Below, in pieces: positions 17,300-25,315 of a DNA stretch of 64,000 nt (position 1 is the first letter of the stretch; each line of letters starts with the position of its first letter). The stretch lies in the NCBI GenBank assembly GCA_963618735.1, contig CAVEUM010000004.1:1-64000 (forward strand), given 5' to 3'. Source of the stretch: CAKUFA01 sp963618735. Lineage in GTDB: Bacteria > Bacillota > Clostridia > Christensenellales > Aristaeellaceae. The notes beneath the pieces were generated by a model that saw only the letters and a program-made list of their open reading frames with translations, made no database searches and was not told the DNA's origin. The position numbers and the translations under genes are program-made.

Positions 17300-18001
17300 T
17301 TACTGCTTGCGCGGGTCGATCCACTTAACCGCGCCGTCTTCAGCCTTGAAGCGGCCATAAGTGCCGATGTTCTTCTCGTAAGCTTCGTTGGGGCTCATGC
17401 CCTTCTTGATAGCGTCCATCATCTTGCCCAGGGACAGGAACTGATAGCCGCACACCTGGTCGTCCTTATCAACGGCCAGCTTCAGCACGTAGCCTTCAGC
17501 CATTTCCAGATAACGGGTGCCCTTCAGCTTGGTGCCGTACATGGTACCAACCTGGCTGCGCAGACCCTTGCCCAGATCCTCCAGGCCGGCACCGATGACC
17601 AGACCGTCATCAGAGAAAGCGGACTGGGTACGGCCGTAAACGATCTGCAGGAACAGCTCCCGCATAGCGGTATTGATAGCATCGCACACCAGGTCGGTGT
17701 TCAGTGCTTCCAGAATGGTCTTGCCGGGCAGGATTTCGCTGGCCATAGCAGCGGAGTGGGTCATACCAGAGCAGCCGATGGTCTCCACCAGTGCTTCTTC
17801 GATAACACCCTTCTTCACATTCAGAGTCAGCTTGCAGGCACCCTGCTGGGGCGCGCACCAGCCAATGCCATGGGTCAAGCCGGAAATGTCGGTGATCTCC
17901 TTCGCCTGCACCCACTGGCCCTCTTCAGGGATCGGGGCGGGTCCGTGGTTCGGGCCCTTGGCGATGCAGACCATTTCTTCTACTTCCTTGGAGTATTGCA
18001 T
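17300..18001 (-). CDS. NifU/IscU-like iron-sulfur scaffold family protein
   Basis: A 233-residue protein with a central NifU-N-like segment: VEEALVETIGCSGMTHSAA-type sequence at about 65-85 (one conserved Cys near 76), then ASEILPGKTILEAL and LVCDAINTAMRELFLQ. Other cysteines lie at WCAPQQGACK near 48-56. Classic IscU has three cysteine ligands spaced along about 100 residues; this spacing differs, so actual cluster assembly is uncertain. It is first in a two-gene operon with the GGGtGRT gene. The start follows ATAGGAGG, and an extended -10 promoter lies upstream. The constant pairing of these families across Clostridia argues for a shared task. Confidence 0.8.
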   Translation of the reverse strand: MQYSKEVEEMVCIAKGPNHGPAPIPEEGQWVQAKEITDISGLTHGIGWCAPQQGACKLTLNVKKGVIEEALVETIGCSGMTHSAAMASEILPGKTILEALNTDLVCDAINTAMRELFLQIVYGRTQSAFSDDGLVIGAGLEDLGKGLRSQVGTMYGTKLKGTRYLEMAEGYVLKLAVDKDDQVCGYQFLSLGKMMDAIKKGMSPNEAYEKNIGTYGRFKAEDGAVKWIDPRKQ

Positions 18002-18062
18002 CGTTTGGTTCCTCCTATCTGTGGATCGTCATGCTATGATGTTCCTTTGCATGATCACTAAC

Positions 18063-18071
18063 AGTATACCA
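18063..18071 (-). promoter_or_regulatory. Extended -10 promoter for the NifU-like/GGGtGRT operon
   Basis: On the minus strand TGG precedes TATACT (18063-18068), about 60 bp upstream of the start codon; no good -35 is seen. Confidence 0.5.
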
Positions 18072-18165
18072 TATTTTTAACGAAATGAATAGAAAATTTT
18101 GCGGCAGACTAATTTTTTATTGCAAATGTCGTTGAATTATTGAATAGTGTATCCTAACTTGTATT

Positions 18166-18206
18166 AAAAAAGCAAGCCCACCTCACTTTTTTACGGAGAT
18201 GGGCTT
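18166..18206 (-). terminator. Terminator after malic enzyme
   Basis: AAGCCCACCTC (18174-18184) pairs with GAGATGGGCTT (18196-18206) with one wobble, followed on the minus strand by GC and six T. Confidence 0.8.
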
Positions 18207-18283
18207 ACAAAGATATTTTTTCAGTTCGATTCCCGCATCATGCCCTCTTGCAGATTCTCACTGAAAAGGGTATGATGGCAATG

Positions 18284-19453
18284 TTACTTCCGTGCCACGC
18301 CAGTCTTCCGTGCGGCTTCCATCACGGCATCCGCCACAGCGCGGGCAACGCGCTTATCCAGCGCATCAGGCAGGATGTAGGTAGCGCTGAGTTCATCCCC
18401 CACCAGGTCAGACAAGGCATGGGATGCGGCCATCTTCATTTCCTCATTGATGCAGGTAGCACGGCAGTCCAGTGCGCCGCGGAAAATGCCCGGGAAGGCC
18501 AGCACATTGTTAATCTGGTTCGGATAGTCGCTGCGTCCCGTGCCAACCACAGCAGCGCCAGCAGCAAGTGCCTCATCAGGCATAATTTCAGGCGTCGGAT
18601 TGGCCATAGCGAACACAATCGGATCCTTGGCCATGGTTTTGATCATCGCCTGGGTAAGCACATTGGGGGCAGACACACCAATAAAGGCATCCGCGCCCAC
18701 CAGGGCATCCGCCAGCGTGCCGCGGAGATGCTCAAGGTTGGTAACCTCGGCCATTTCCGCCTGTGCAGGATTCAGCTCTTCCATACCCTTGCAGATGATG
18801 CCGAAACGATCGCAGAGCGTCAGGTGCTTTACGCCCAAATTCAGCAGATGCTTTGCGATGGCAATGCCTGCGGAGCCAGCGCCATTCAGCACCAGCCTGA
18901 CTTCAGCGATGTCGCGATGAGTTACCTTCAGGGCACCCAGAAGTGCTGCCGCCACCACCACAGCCGTGCCGTGCTGGTCATCATGGAAGACGGGGATATC
19001 GCAAACTTCCTTCAGCCGACGTTCAATCTCGAAGCAGCGGGGTGCCGCAATATCCTCCAGGTTGATGCCGCCAAAGCTGCCTGCCAGCAGAGACACTGTG
19101 CGGACAATCTCGTCCACATCCTTGGAGCGGATGCACAACGGGAAAGCGTCCACATCGGCAAAGGCCTTGAACAGGGCGCACTTGCCCTCCATCACAGGCA
19201 TACCGGCCTCGGGGCCGATATCGCCCAGACCCAACACAGCCGTACCATCCGTGACCACCGCCACCAGATTGGCGCGTCGGGTTAGCTCATAGGACTTTTC
19301 AGGATCTGCCTGAATGGCCAGGCAGGGCTCTGCAACGCCGGGAGTATAAGCCAGGGACAGGTCTTCACGATTGTTGATCGGAGCGCGGGACACGACTTCA
19401 ATCTTGCCCTGCCACTCGTAGTGCTTCTTCAGCGATTCCTTGCGAACGTCCAT
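18284..19453 (-). CDS. Malic enzyme (oxidative decarboxylation of malate)
   Basis: A 389-residue short-form bacterial malic enzyme, converting L-malate to pyruvate and CO2 with NAD(P)+. The catalytic Tyr is in LAYTPGVAEPC (about 34-44), the catalytic Lys in GKCALFKAFADVDAFPLC (about 90-107), the metal-binding segment is IPVFHDDQHGTA (about 153-164), and the Rossmann motif GAGSAGIAIAKHLL follows near 190. Cofactor preference cannot be read. The start codon is 3 bp after the yqeY stop, with GGGGTGA as ribosome-binding site inside yqeY, so the two are cotranscribed. Its likely role is supplying pyruvate or reducing power during organic-acid fermentation. Confidence 0.93.
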   Translation of the reverse strand: MDVRKESLKKHYEWQGKIEVVSRAPINNREDLSLAYTPGVAEPCLAIQADPEKSYELTRRANLVAVVTDGTAVLGLGDIGPEAGMPVMEGKCALFKAFADVDAFPLCIRSKDVDEIVRTVSLLAGSFGGINLEDIAAPRCFEIERRLKEVCDIPVFHDDQHGTAVVVAAALLGALKVTHRDIAEVRLVLNGAGSAGIAIAKHLLNLGVKHLTLCDRFGIICKGMEELNPAQAEMAEVTNLEHLRGTLADALVGADAFIGVSAPNVLTQAMIKTMAKDPIVFAMANPTPEIMPDEALAAGAAVVGTGRSDYPNQINNVLAFPGIFRGALDCRATCINEEMKMAASHALSDLVGDELSATYILPDALDKRVARAVADAVMEAARKTGVARK

Positions 19454-19456
19454 AAG

Positions 19457-19900
19457 TCACCCCATCATTTCCGTCAGCACACGGTTCACCAGTGCGCTGT
19501 CTGCTTTGCCCTTTACCCTGGGCATCAGGTTTTTCATGATCAGACCCTTCTGCTTCGCGTCGGGCTTCTCAATGCCAAGGCCGCTCAGCACCTCGCGAAT
19601 CACAGCGGCAATTTCTTCGCTGTCCATCATCTTCGGAGCAAACTCGCTGTAGACGCCCATGCGATAGGTGTTTTCCTCGATGATTTCCCGGCGGCCGTTT
19701 GCCGTATCGATGGATTCCTGGCACTGCTTGATTTCCTTGAGAACAACAGCGTTCTCTTCCTCTTCGGTGAGGTCGGCGCGCTTGTCAATCGCCTTGTTCT
19801 TCAGTGCGCTCAGCAGCAGCGACAACGCTTCCTTGCGGGGCTTGTCTCCATTCTTGAGTGCCTGCATCATGGCTGCACGAACCGTATCAATCTTCGACAT
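19457..19900 (-). CDS. yqeY: GatB/YqeY domain protein
   Basis: A 147-residue YqeY-family protein, related to the tail of the GatB amidotransferase subunit that contacts tRNA. Family sequence is clear: MSKIDTVRAAMMQALKNGD, RKEALSLLLSALKNK, and the C-terminal LMPRVKGKADSALVNRVLTEM. The free-standing protein's function is unknown; tRNA or translation quality control is the usual suggestion. The frame extends six codons further up, but the ATG at 19900 has AAAGGAAG in front and matches the family start. It is the first gene of an operon with malic enzyme. Confidence 0.9.
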   Translation of the reverse strand: MSKIDTVRAAMMQALKNGDKPRKEALSLLLSALKNKAIDKRADLTEEEENAVVLKEIKQCQESIDTANGRREIIEENTYRMGVYSEFAPKMMDSEEIAAVIREVLSGLGIEKPDAKQKGLIMKNLMPRVKGKADSALVNRVLTEMMG

Positions 19901-19939
19901 TATAAAACTTCCTTTCACAGGCCATAAGCCTTCGCCATT

Positions 19940-19968
19940 ATTTTACCCTTCCAGCGCTGATTTGTCCA
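19940..19968 (-). promoter_or_regulatory. Promoter for yqeY-malic enzyme
   Basis: TGGACA (minus strand, 19963-19968), 17-bp spacer, TAAAAT (19940-19945). Confidence 0.6.
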
Positions 19969-19997
19969 GTGCTGAAGGCGATTTCAGGAGGAGCTCC

Positions 19998-20828
19998 ATG
20001 ATTCTTTCCAAGCGTGAACGTTTCTGTCAGGCCTTTCACCGCTTTCCTGCGCTTCGCTGCCCCCGATGCGGTGCCGAGCTATCCCGCGCAGCAGATGACT
20101 TTGTCTGCGCCAGCGGTCACCACTTCAATCTCAATCGCAAGGGATGCCTGAATTTTCTCTCCTCCCCTGTGAATACTTGCTATGATAAAGAGCTTTTTGA
20201 TGCACGGCGGCGGGTATTTTCGTCCGGATGCTATGACGCCGTAGCAGACTGCATTGCCGCCCTCATTCCATCTGGCAGGCAGCACATTCTGGACGCTGGC
20301 TGTGGGGATGGCTGGTATCTGAATCGTCTGCTGGAAAATCACACCGACTGGGCCGGTGCCGGCATTGACATCAGCAAGGATGCCATTCTGCAAGCCACGG
20401 ATCAAGGCTGTGAGGCGCTCTGGTGCGTTGGTGATCTTCGCTGCCTGCCCTTTGTCGATCACGCTTTTACCGTGATACTGGATGTGCTGACGCCTGCCAA
20501 TTATGAAGAATTCCGCCGTGTGCTTGCCCCTGATGGTATGATGATCAAAGTCTTTCCCGGTGAGCACTATCTTCAGGAAATCCGCGAAAAGCGCGGCATG
20601 CCCCTCTATGCCGAGGGCAAAGTGGAGGCGTACCTGCAGGAGAAGACGCAAGTGTTGGATGTGAAACGGGTGACGGTAACGTACCCCGTTGACGCTTCCC
20701 TTTGGCATGATTTTGTGTGGATGACGCCGCTGGATCAGGATCTTTCGCAGGATCAGAAAGATGCGCTGGCGAATGATGCGGCGGAAAGTATCACCATTGA
20801 TTTGAATGTTGCGGCTGTGAGACTTTAA
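19998..20828 (+). CDS. rlmA: RlmA-like 23S rRNA guanine-N1 methyltransferase
   Basis: A 276-residue protein with the RlmA layout. An N-terminal zinc site (CPRCGAE at about 21-27, then CASGHHFNLNRKGCLNFL at about 37-54) is followed by a SAM-binding Rossmann domain with motif I LDAGCGDGWYL (about 97-107) and Asp in GIDISKDAI. RlmA-I methylates G745 and RlmA-II (TlrB) G748 of 23S rRNA helix 35; Gram-positive members are usually of the second type, and TlrB-type modification affects tylosin susceptibility. Which base is used here is not readable. The ATG at 19998 has CAGGAGGAG. The promoter is not obvious. Confidence 0.85.
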   Translation: MILSKRERFCQAFHRFPALRCPRCGAELSRAADDFVCASGHHFNLNRKGCLNFLSSPVNTCYDKELFDARRRVFSSGCYDAVADCIAALIPSGRQHILDAGCGDGWYLNRLLENHTDWAGAGIDISKDAILQATDQGCEALWCVGDLRCLPFVDHAFTVILDVLTPANYEEFRRVLAPDGMMIKVFPGEHYLQEIREKRGMPLYAEGKVEAYLQEKTQVLDVKRVTVTYPVDASLWHDFVWMTPLDQDLSQDQKDALANDAAESITIDLNVAAVRL

Positions 20829-20845
20829 TTGCAGCTTTCTCTTGC

Positions 20846-20880
20846 AAAGAAAGAGCGTTCCTTCGAGATGCTCTTTCTTT
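20846..20880 (+). terminator. Stem-loop after rlmA
   Basis: AAAGAAAGAGC (20846-20856) pairs perfectly with GCTCTTTCTTT (20870-20880). Confidence 0.7.
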
Positions 20881-20900
20881 ATGTTGATCTTTCCTGCAGC

Positions 20901-20943
20901 AAAAAGGACGACGGCTCTTGCTTATGAGTCGTCGTCCTTCTTT
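20901..20943 (-). terminator. Terminator after the P-type ATPase operon
   Basis: AAGGACGACGGCTC (20904-20917) pairs with GAGTCGTCGTCCTT (20926-20939) with one wobble; the minus-strand transcript ends in five T. It also faces the rlmA transcript. Confidence 0.8.
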
Positions 20944-21012
20944 GCTTTTCCAGATGGGTGCAGGAGAAATCTTTTCTCAGGAAGGCTGTCCTCCCGCAAA
21001 TTTCCCCATTCC

Positions 21013-21291
21013 TTACGCCTGTGCAGCGGCGGGCTCGGCCTCAACGGTCACGCTCTGCTCCTGCATTTCCTTCTCAGCGATCAGATCCTCAATGGACTCC
21101 TTGGTGCGCATGAGGTCTTCCACAGACATGGTCTCAAAACCAGCGGCGGGCGTCTTCACCTTCACGCCATGGTTGCGCAGGAAGTTATCCACCTTTTCTT
21201 CATTGTGCTTGTAAGCGCAGAAGCCTACAACACTCACGCCGACACCAATCAGGATACCCTTCACCAGGGGATTTGCATTCAGATTCAGCAT
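21013..21291 (-). CDS. Small membrane-anchored protein of the metal-ATPase operon
   Basis: A 92-residue protein with a single hydrophobic helix at about 8-27 (NPLVKGILIGVGVSVVGFCA), then a basic-acidic helical region ending in DLMRTKESIEDLIAEKEMQE and an Ala/Glu-rich tail. I recognise no named family. Last gene of the five-gene operon with the P1B-type ATPase, and its AAGGAGGAG site is strong. In ferrosome operons a small membrane-anchored protein (FezA) accompanies the ATPase; equating this protein with FezA is only positional inference. Confidence 0.7.
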   Translation of the reverse strand: MLNLNANPLVKGILIGVGVSVVGFCAYKHNEEKVDNFLRNHGVKVKTPAAGFETMSVEDLMRTKESIEDLIAEKEMQEQSVTVEAEPAAAQA

Positions 21292-21333
21292 ACGATTCTC
21301 CTCCTTATTGTATCATCATGTATGATTGACTGA

Positions 21334-22035
21334 TCAGGGCTTCGGTGCCATCATTTGCATGCCGCGGCTGATCATTTCCCCGGCATAGCGGACACCGCTT
21401 CCCCCGTCGTTGATGGGGGTCAATTTGATATTATCACCCTTGCGCCGAACCATGTACATCTGTTCCCGCGGATTATGCGGCAGCAGGTGACGGCCAAAGG
21501 TCAGCGCCCAGGCAACAAGGCAAGCCTGGATGCTATTGGGCTTTCCAATGGAATTGAACAGATACACCACCGACATGACCTCAGGATCAAAGGCTCCGCG
21601 CACATGCAGCTCCTGATAGCCGTGCTCCACCACCGCCGCCAGCGTTGAGCCAACGGAAAGCCAGCGTGTCACACTGGTGAGCGGCGATTTCATGACGGTC
21701 ATTGCACCATCCAGAGCGATGCATCCCAGCGCCATATAGCCGCTGGGCGCCATGGAGAAGCCTTCCTCCTCACACCGCTTCACGTGCAGCAGCCTGGTAT
21801 TTGCCTGAGCAGCGTACACTGCACCCAGGCGAATAATCAACCGCTCCTCCGTGATCACTGCCGGATCATACAGGCAGAGCATGGTTCGGATGTGAGGATT
21901 ATAGCGCACCTTTCTGATGCCGAGGATATTCCGAAAGGGGGCATCACTTTCAATGGGCTTTTCCAGGCAGATGCGAATGCGCCCCGGAATTGCGCTCAGC
22001 ACTTCCAGGTGCAGTGCGCCTTGCTCGGTGTGCAT
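21334..22035 (-). CDS. HMA-like domain protein with GRIR motif
   Basis: A 233-residue protein. The N-terminal 70 residues form a degenerate heavy-metal-associated (HMA_2-like) fold: LSAIPGRIRICLEK at about 13-26 takes the place of the CxxC metal loop, and VRYNPHIRTMLCLYDPA matches beta strands of the fold. The rest contains weakly hydrophobic segments (SGYMALGCIALDGAMTVM; VMSVVYLFNSIG) and YMVRRKGDNIKLTPINDGG near the end. It starts 7 bp after the ATPase stop and is cotranscribed. The same GRxR-type domain occurs in the ATPase and two upstream genes, which suggests they bind each other or one common partner. Confidence 0.75.
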   Translation of the reverse strand: MHTEQGALHLEVLSAIPGRIRICLEKPIESDAPFRNILGIRKVRYNPHIRTMLCLYDPAVITEERLIIRLGAVYAAQANTRLLHVKRCEEEGFSMAPSGYMALGCIALDGAMTVMKSPLTSVTRWLSVGSTLAAVVEHGYQELHVRGAFDPEVMSVVYLFNSIGKPNSIQACLVAWALTFGRHLLPHNPREQMYMVRRKGDNIKLTPINDGGSGVRYAGEMISRGMQMMAPKP

Positions 22036-22042
22036 GGGTCAG

Positions 22043-24220
22043 TCAGCTCCTTTCCATGGGCGGGAAGAACATCAGACGCAGGGAGTTTGCCACCACCAGG
22101 ATGGTGGAAGCGTTATGCAGCAGGGCACTCATCATAACGGAAATGCCGCTGGCAGCGCCAAGAATCAGACCCACGGTGTTGATGCCAATCACCATGGCAA
22201 AATTCTGCTGCACGATGCGCATGGTGGCGCGTGCCAGATGCCGCAGTTCAGGAATCACCATGGGATCATCTCGGTTAATGATGACATCGCTGGTTTCCAT
22301 GGCAATGTCCGTAGACTTGCTGCCCAGAGAGATGCCCACATCCGCATAGGCCAGTGCGGGAGCGTCGTTAATGCCGTCGCCCACCATCACCACGCCATTG
22401 CCGCGGGTCTGCAGCTTCAGCACTGCCTCCGCCTTCTGCTCGGGCAGGAGCTGAGCACGATAGCCATCCACACCGACCTGGTCAGCAATGGCACGAGCCT
22501 GTGCATCCATGTCCCCTGTCAGAAGCTCGATATCGCCCACGCCGTCATACCGCAGGGCATTGATCGCGCGGCGGACATTTTCGCGAGGGCTGTCCATGGC
22601 AAAGAGCACTGCCACAATGCGGTCATCCACGCCCACATAGTTGGGGATGGCTCCTTGTGCGTCCGGAATATTCTTCCCCGTGGAGACGCCATTTTCCTGC
22701 ATGTATTTCATATTTCCCACGCGAATGATCTTGCCATTCACGTCGGTTTTGCTGCCGCGGGACACTTCCGTGATCACTTCACCATGAGCAGGAATTTCCG
22801 CGCCGATGCTGCGGCCGTAGCCCAGAATAGCACTGGCCAGAGGATGGGTGCTGGTTTCCTCTGCCGCCATGGCATAGGAAAGGATCTCCTTTTCGTCCAT
22901 GTCTTCCACAAAGGTAGTCATGGACAGCACCTTGGGCTTGCCCTCCGTGATGGTTCCCGTTTTGTCCAGCAGCACGGTGTTTGCATTGCTCATCTGCTCG
23001 ATATACGCGCCGCCCTTAATCAGCACGCCGCGCTTGACCGCCGTGTTGATGGCGGCAGAGAACGCCGTTGCCGTGCTCAGCTTAATGCCGCAGGAATAAT
23101 CGATGACCAGCATCTTCAGTGCCTTTTGCGGATTCTTGGTGACCAGCCACACGCTCAGGCACAGCAGGAAATTCAGCGGCACCAGATAGTTAGAGAACTT
23201 ATCCGCATAGCGCTGGATGGGTGCCTTCTTCAGCTCGCTGGCCTCCACCATGCCCACAATGCGGCTGACCACCGTCTGGTCGCCTACCTTGCCGGCTTTC
23301 ACATGAATGTTGCCATTTTTGACCACCGTGCCGGCGAAGACTTCATCACCCTCGTGCTTTTCCGCGGGGACAAACTCGCCTGTAATAGCACTCTGGTCCA
23401 CCACTGCAGAGCCGGAAATGACCACGCCGTCCACAGCGATTTTCTCGCCGGTGTGCACAGCAACGGTATCACCAGCAGAAACCTCAACAATGGGTGTCTT
23501 GGCCAGCTGGCCATCCGCAAGCACCTTCCACACATCGCCGTCATCGGCAGAAAGCATCTTCTTAATGGAAGAACGTGTCCGCTCGATGGTATAGGACGTC
23601 ATAAGCTCTGCCAGGTCTGACAAGGCAAGAATCATCAGTGCGGAGTGTGCATTGCCAAGCATCAGGCTGGCCACGATGGACGTCACGGTCAGGAAATCTG
23701 CATTGGGGCGATGATCCTTCTTCAGCCCCTCCCAGGCACCACGCGCCATGGGCATAGTCAGCCCCAGGCTGGCCAGCGCCTCAATGGAGGTAAAGTTCGC
23801 CGCCGTGCCTGCCAGCAGCGCGTTCGGCAGCAGTGTGTTGCCCAGCACAATTGCGCCGGCATTTACCGCCAGGCGCTTCATCAGCTTGCTGGTGGTCATG
23901 GTCTGCTCCGCCGTTTCTTCCTTATTGGAAGCATGGCGTGCACGCATGGCTGGCATAGCGTACTTTGCAAAAATCAAATCGACCTGCTCAGCCAATTCAT
24001 CCATACGCACCTGCGCAGGGTCAAAGCAGAGCAACACGCTCTCGGTGCAGGGCGTTACCTGCGCCTTTGAGACGCCATGAATTTTCGCCAGCTCGCTTGC
24101 CAGCTCGTTCATTTCGTTATGGAGGAAGCTCAGTCCCGTCACCTTATAGCGCACGCGCCCCGTCAGGCTATGCGCCACATGACACTTCATCCAATCCTTT
24201 TGAGATTCCTTGTGTAACAT
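22043..24220 (-). CDS. P1B-type heavy-metal-transporting ATPase with N-terminal GRxR HMA-like domain
   Basis: A 725-residue P-type ATPase. Residues 15-90 form an HMA-like domain with GRVR (21-24) and no CxxC. Then come membrane helices, the actuator TGE (280-282), the ion-pore helix with SCG (376-378) in place of the usual CPC, phosphorylated Asp419 in DKTGT, the P1B-specific His459-Pro460, GDGINDAP (614-621), and the final helices with HNASTILVVANSLRL. It pumps a metal ion with ATP. The atypical pore motif and cysteine-free sensor domain argue against a plain Cu or Zn/Cd exporter; iron (FezB-like) or manganese (CtpC-like) are the main alternatives, by inference. Third of five operon genes. 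Confidence 0.9.
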   Translation of the reverse strand: MLHKESQKDWMKCHVAHSLTGRVRYKVTGLSFLHNEMNELASELAKIHGVSKAQVTPCTESVLLCFDPAQVRMDELAEQVDLIFAKYAMPAMRARHASNKEETAEQTMTTSKLMKRLAVNAGAIVLGNTLLPNALLAGTAANFTSIEALASLGLTMPMARGAWEGLKKDHRPNADFLTVTSIVASLMLGNAHSALMILALSDLAELMTSYTIERTRSSIKKMLSADDGDVWKVLADGQLAKTPIVEVSAGDTVAVHTGEKIAVDGVVISGSAVVDQSAITGEFVPAEKHEGDEVFAGTVVKNGNIHVKAGKVGDQTVVSRIVGMVEASELKKAPIQRYADKFSNYLVPLNFLLCLSVWLVTKNPQKALKMLVIDYSCGIKLSTATAFSAAINTAVKRGVLIKGGAYIEQMSNANTVLLDKTGTITEGKPKVLSMTTFVEDMDEKEILSYAMAAEETSTHPLASAILGYGRSIGAEIPAHGEVITEVSRGSKTDVNGKIIRVGNMKYMQENGVSTGKNIPDAQGAIPNYVGVDDRIVAVLFAMDSPRENVRRAINALRYDGVGDIELLTGDMDAQARAIADQVGVDGYRAQLLPEQKAEAVLKLQTRGNGVVMVGDGINDAPALAYADVGISLGSKSTDIAMETSDVIINRDDPMVIPELRHLARATMRIVQQNFAMVIGINTVGLILGAASGISVMMSALLHNASTILVVANSLRLMFFPPMERS

Positions 24221-24224
24221 TGAT

Positions 24225-24611
24225 TCAACCTTCTTTGGTTTTTCCCAGGCGCTTTTCCAGACGTTCGCGCATCAAGTGTGCAATCGTCTCTTCATCGGCG
24301 CCCTGCCAGGCATCTTCCTTAACAAAGGTGATGCCCGTGTCTACCACGGTATCCACCCAGCGGAGGATTTGCTTGGCATCCGTTTGATCCTTATCATAGG
24401 TAATCAGCACCGTGCCGATGCGAGGATTGACGGTGGCGTCCTTTACGCCATCCAGCAAGGTCAAAACATCGAACACGTAGTGCAGATACGGCAGCGCTTC
24501 CTTGGGCAAAAGATCCGCCTTGCGGAAGCGAATCCGCAGTCGACCAGGCAGATCACTTTCCACCGTGGGCTTCAAGTATAGCCGAAGAATGCCCTCCTGG
24601 AAAATGTTCAT
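24225..24611 (-). CDS. Stand-alone HMA-like domain protein with GRLR motif
   Basis: A 128-residue soluble protein made almost entirely of one HMA-like domain: SDLPGRLRIRFRK (about 19-31), a helix, VLTLLDGVKDATVNPRIGTV with the strand order of the fold, then ITYDKDQTDAKQILRW. The CxxC metal loop is absent. A basic C-terminal tail (MRERLEKRLGKTKEG) follows. The ATG at 24611 overlaps the stop of the upstream gene by 4 bp and has GGAGGAG in front; the longer upstream frame is ignored. It lies directly before the ATPase (4-bp gap), suggesting a loose partner of the pump. Confidence 0.75.
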   Translation of the reverse strand: MNIFQEGILRLYLKPTVESDLPGRLRIRFRKADLLPKEALPYLHYVFDVLTLLDGVKDATVNPRIGTVLITYDKDQTDAKQILRWVDTVVDTGITFVKEDAWQGADEETIAHLMRERLEKRLGKTKEG

Positions 24612-25174
24612 GCCTTTTCTCCTCCAAACAGCCGTGCAGCCCACCACAGCATGGTTGCCGCACCAGGCAGGGACAGACCCGTGGCTGCAATGCTCTTGAT
24701 GGCCGCCACTGTCAGCGCCGTGCCCGTCAAAGTCTTCACGGTCACAAGGCCGTTGGTTGCGTCCCACAGTCCGCGATTCACCGCGTCATAGATGGTCTTC
24801 ACGCCCGTGGCAATGCCGCTGACAGGCTCGCGGTTAATGGCTTCGTCCAGCCCCATGAGCTTGATCACCGCACCTTCCACCACAGCGCCTTCCACCTGTG
24901 TTTCATCGTAGCAAATCAGCATGGTGGCTGTGCGCGGAGCAATCTCCACATGATGCACAGCGCCTGTGGCTTCCAGCTGATTTTTCACCTCCATGGCCTG
25001 CGCGGAGGATGCCGCCACCGACGGGATATACAGCCGCATCCGTCCCGGAATGCTGGAGCGCACCTCCACCACATTGCGGAAGGACGGAAGCTTCATCAGA
25101 TTGTGTCCTTGTGGCTTTGCGGCGGAAATTGCAACCGTCCCCAGTGCCAAAGCCGCCCACCAAGTCTTGTTCAT
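24608..25174 (-). CDS. Membrane-associated HMA-like protein with GRMR motif
   Basis: A 188-residue protein, first of the ATPase operon. A short N-terminal hydrophobic segment (TWWAALALGTVAISAA) is followed by an HMA-like domain with SSIPGRMRLYIPSV (about 40-53) and VEIAPRTATMLICYDE. Two further hydrophobic stretches follow near residues 145-182 (GTALTVAAIKSIAATG; PGAATMLWWAARLF). No CxxC is present. The start has GAGGTGA, and a TTGACA promoter lies about 70 bp upstream. It may be a membrane-embedded organiser of the metal system; the family is not named to my knowledge. Confidence 0.72.
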   Translation of the reverse strand: MNKTWWAALALGTVAISAAKPQGHNLMKLPSFRNVVEVRSSIPGRMRLYIPSVAASSAQAMEVKNQLEATGAVHHVEIAPRTATMLICYDETQVEGAVVEGAVIKLMGLDEAINREPVSGIATGVKTIYDAVNRGLWDATNGLVTVKTLTGTALTVAAIKSIAATGLSLPGAATMLWWAARLFGGEKA

Positions 25175-25243
25175 GGATTCACCTCGGTAAAATTCGCAAC
25201 AAATTCTATTCGCGGCAACAGGTTTTGTCCTGCTGTATGTTCA

Positions 25244-25272
25244 GTTTAAGCACCATTCGGTTTGTTTGTCAA
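25244..25272 (-). promoter_or_regulatory. Promoter for the metal-ATPase operon
   Basis: Consensus TTGACA (minus strand, 25267-25272), 17-bp spacer, weak -10 TTAAAC (25244-25249). A perfect -35 with a poor -10 suggests control by an activator or a metal regulator. I see no clear Fur box. Confidence 0.5.
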
Positions 25273-25315
25273 GTGCAACAATGAACAGCCATGACTAACC
25301 GCAAACCCTTATCAA

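Noticed and set aside
25175..25315. Fur or Zur box before the metal-ATPase operon
   Set aside because: No 7-1-7 or similar inverted repeat was found; only short direct GTTG-CGAAT-like similarities.
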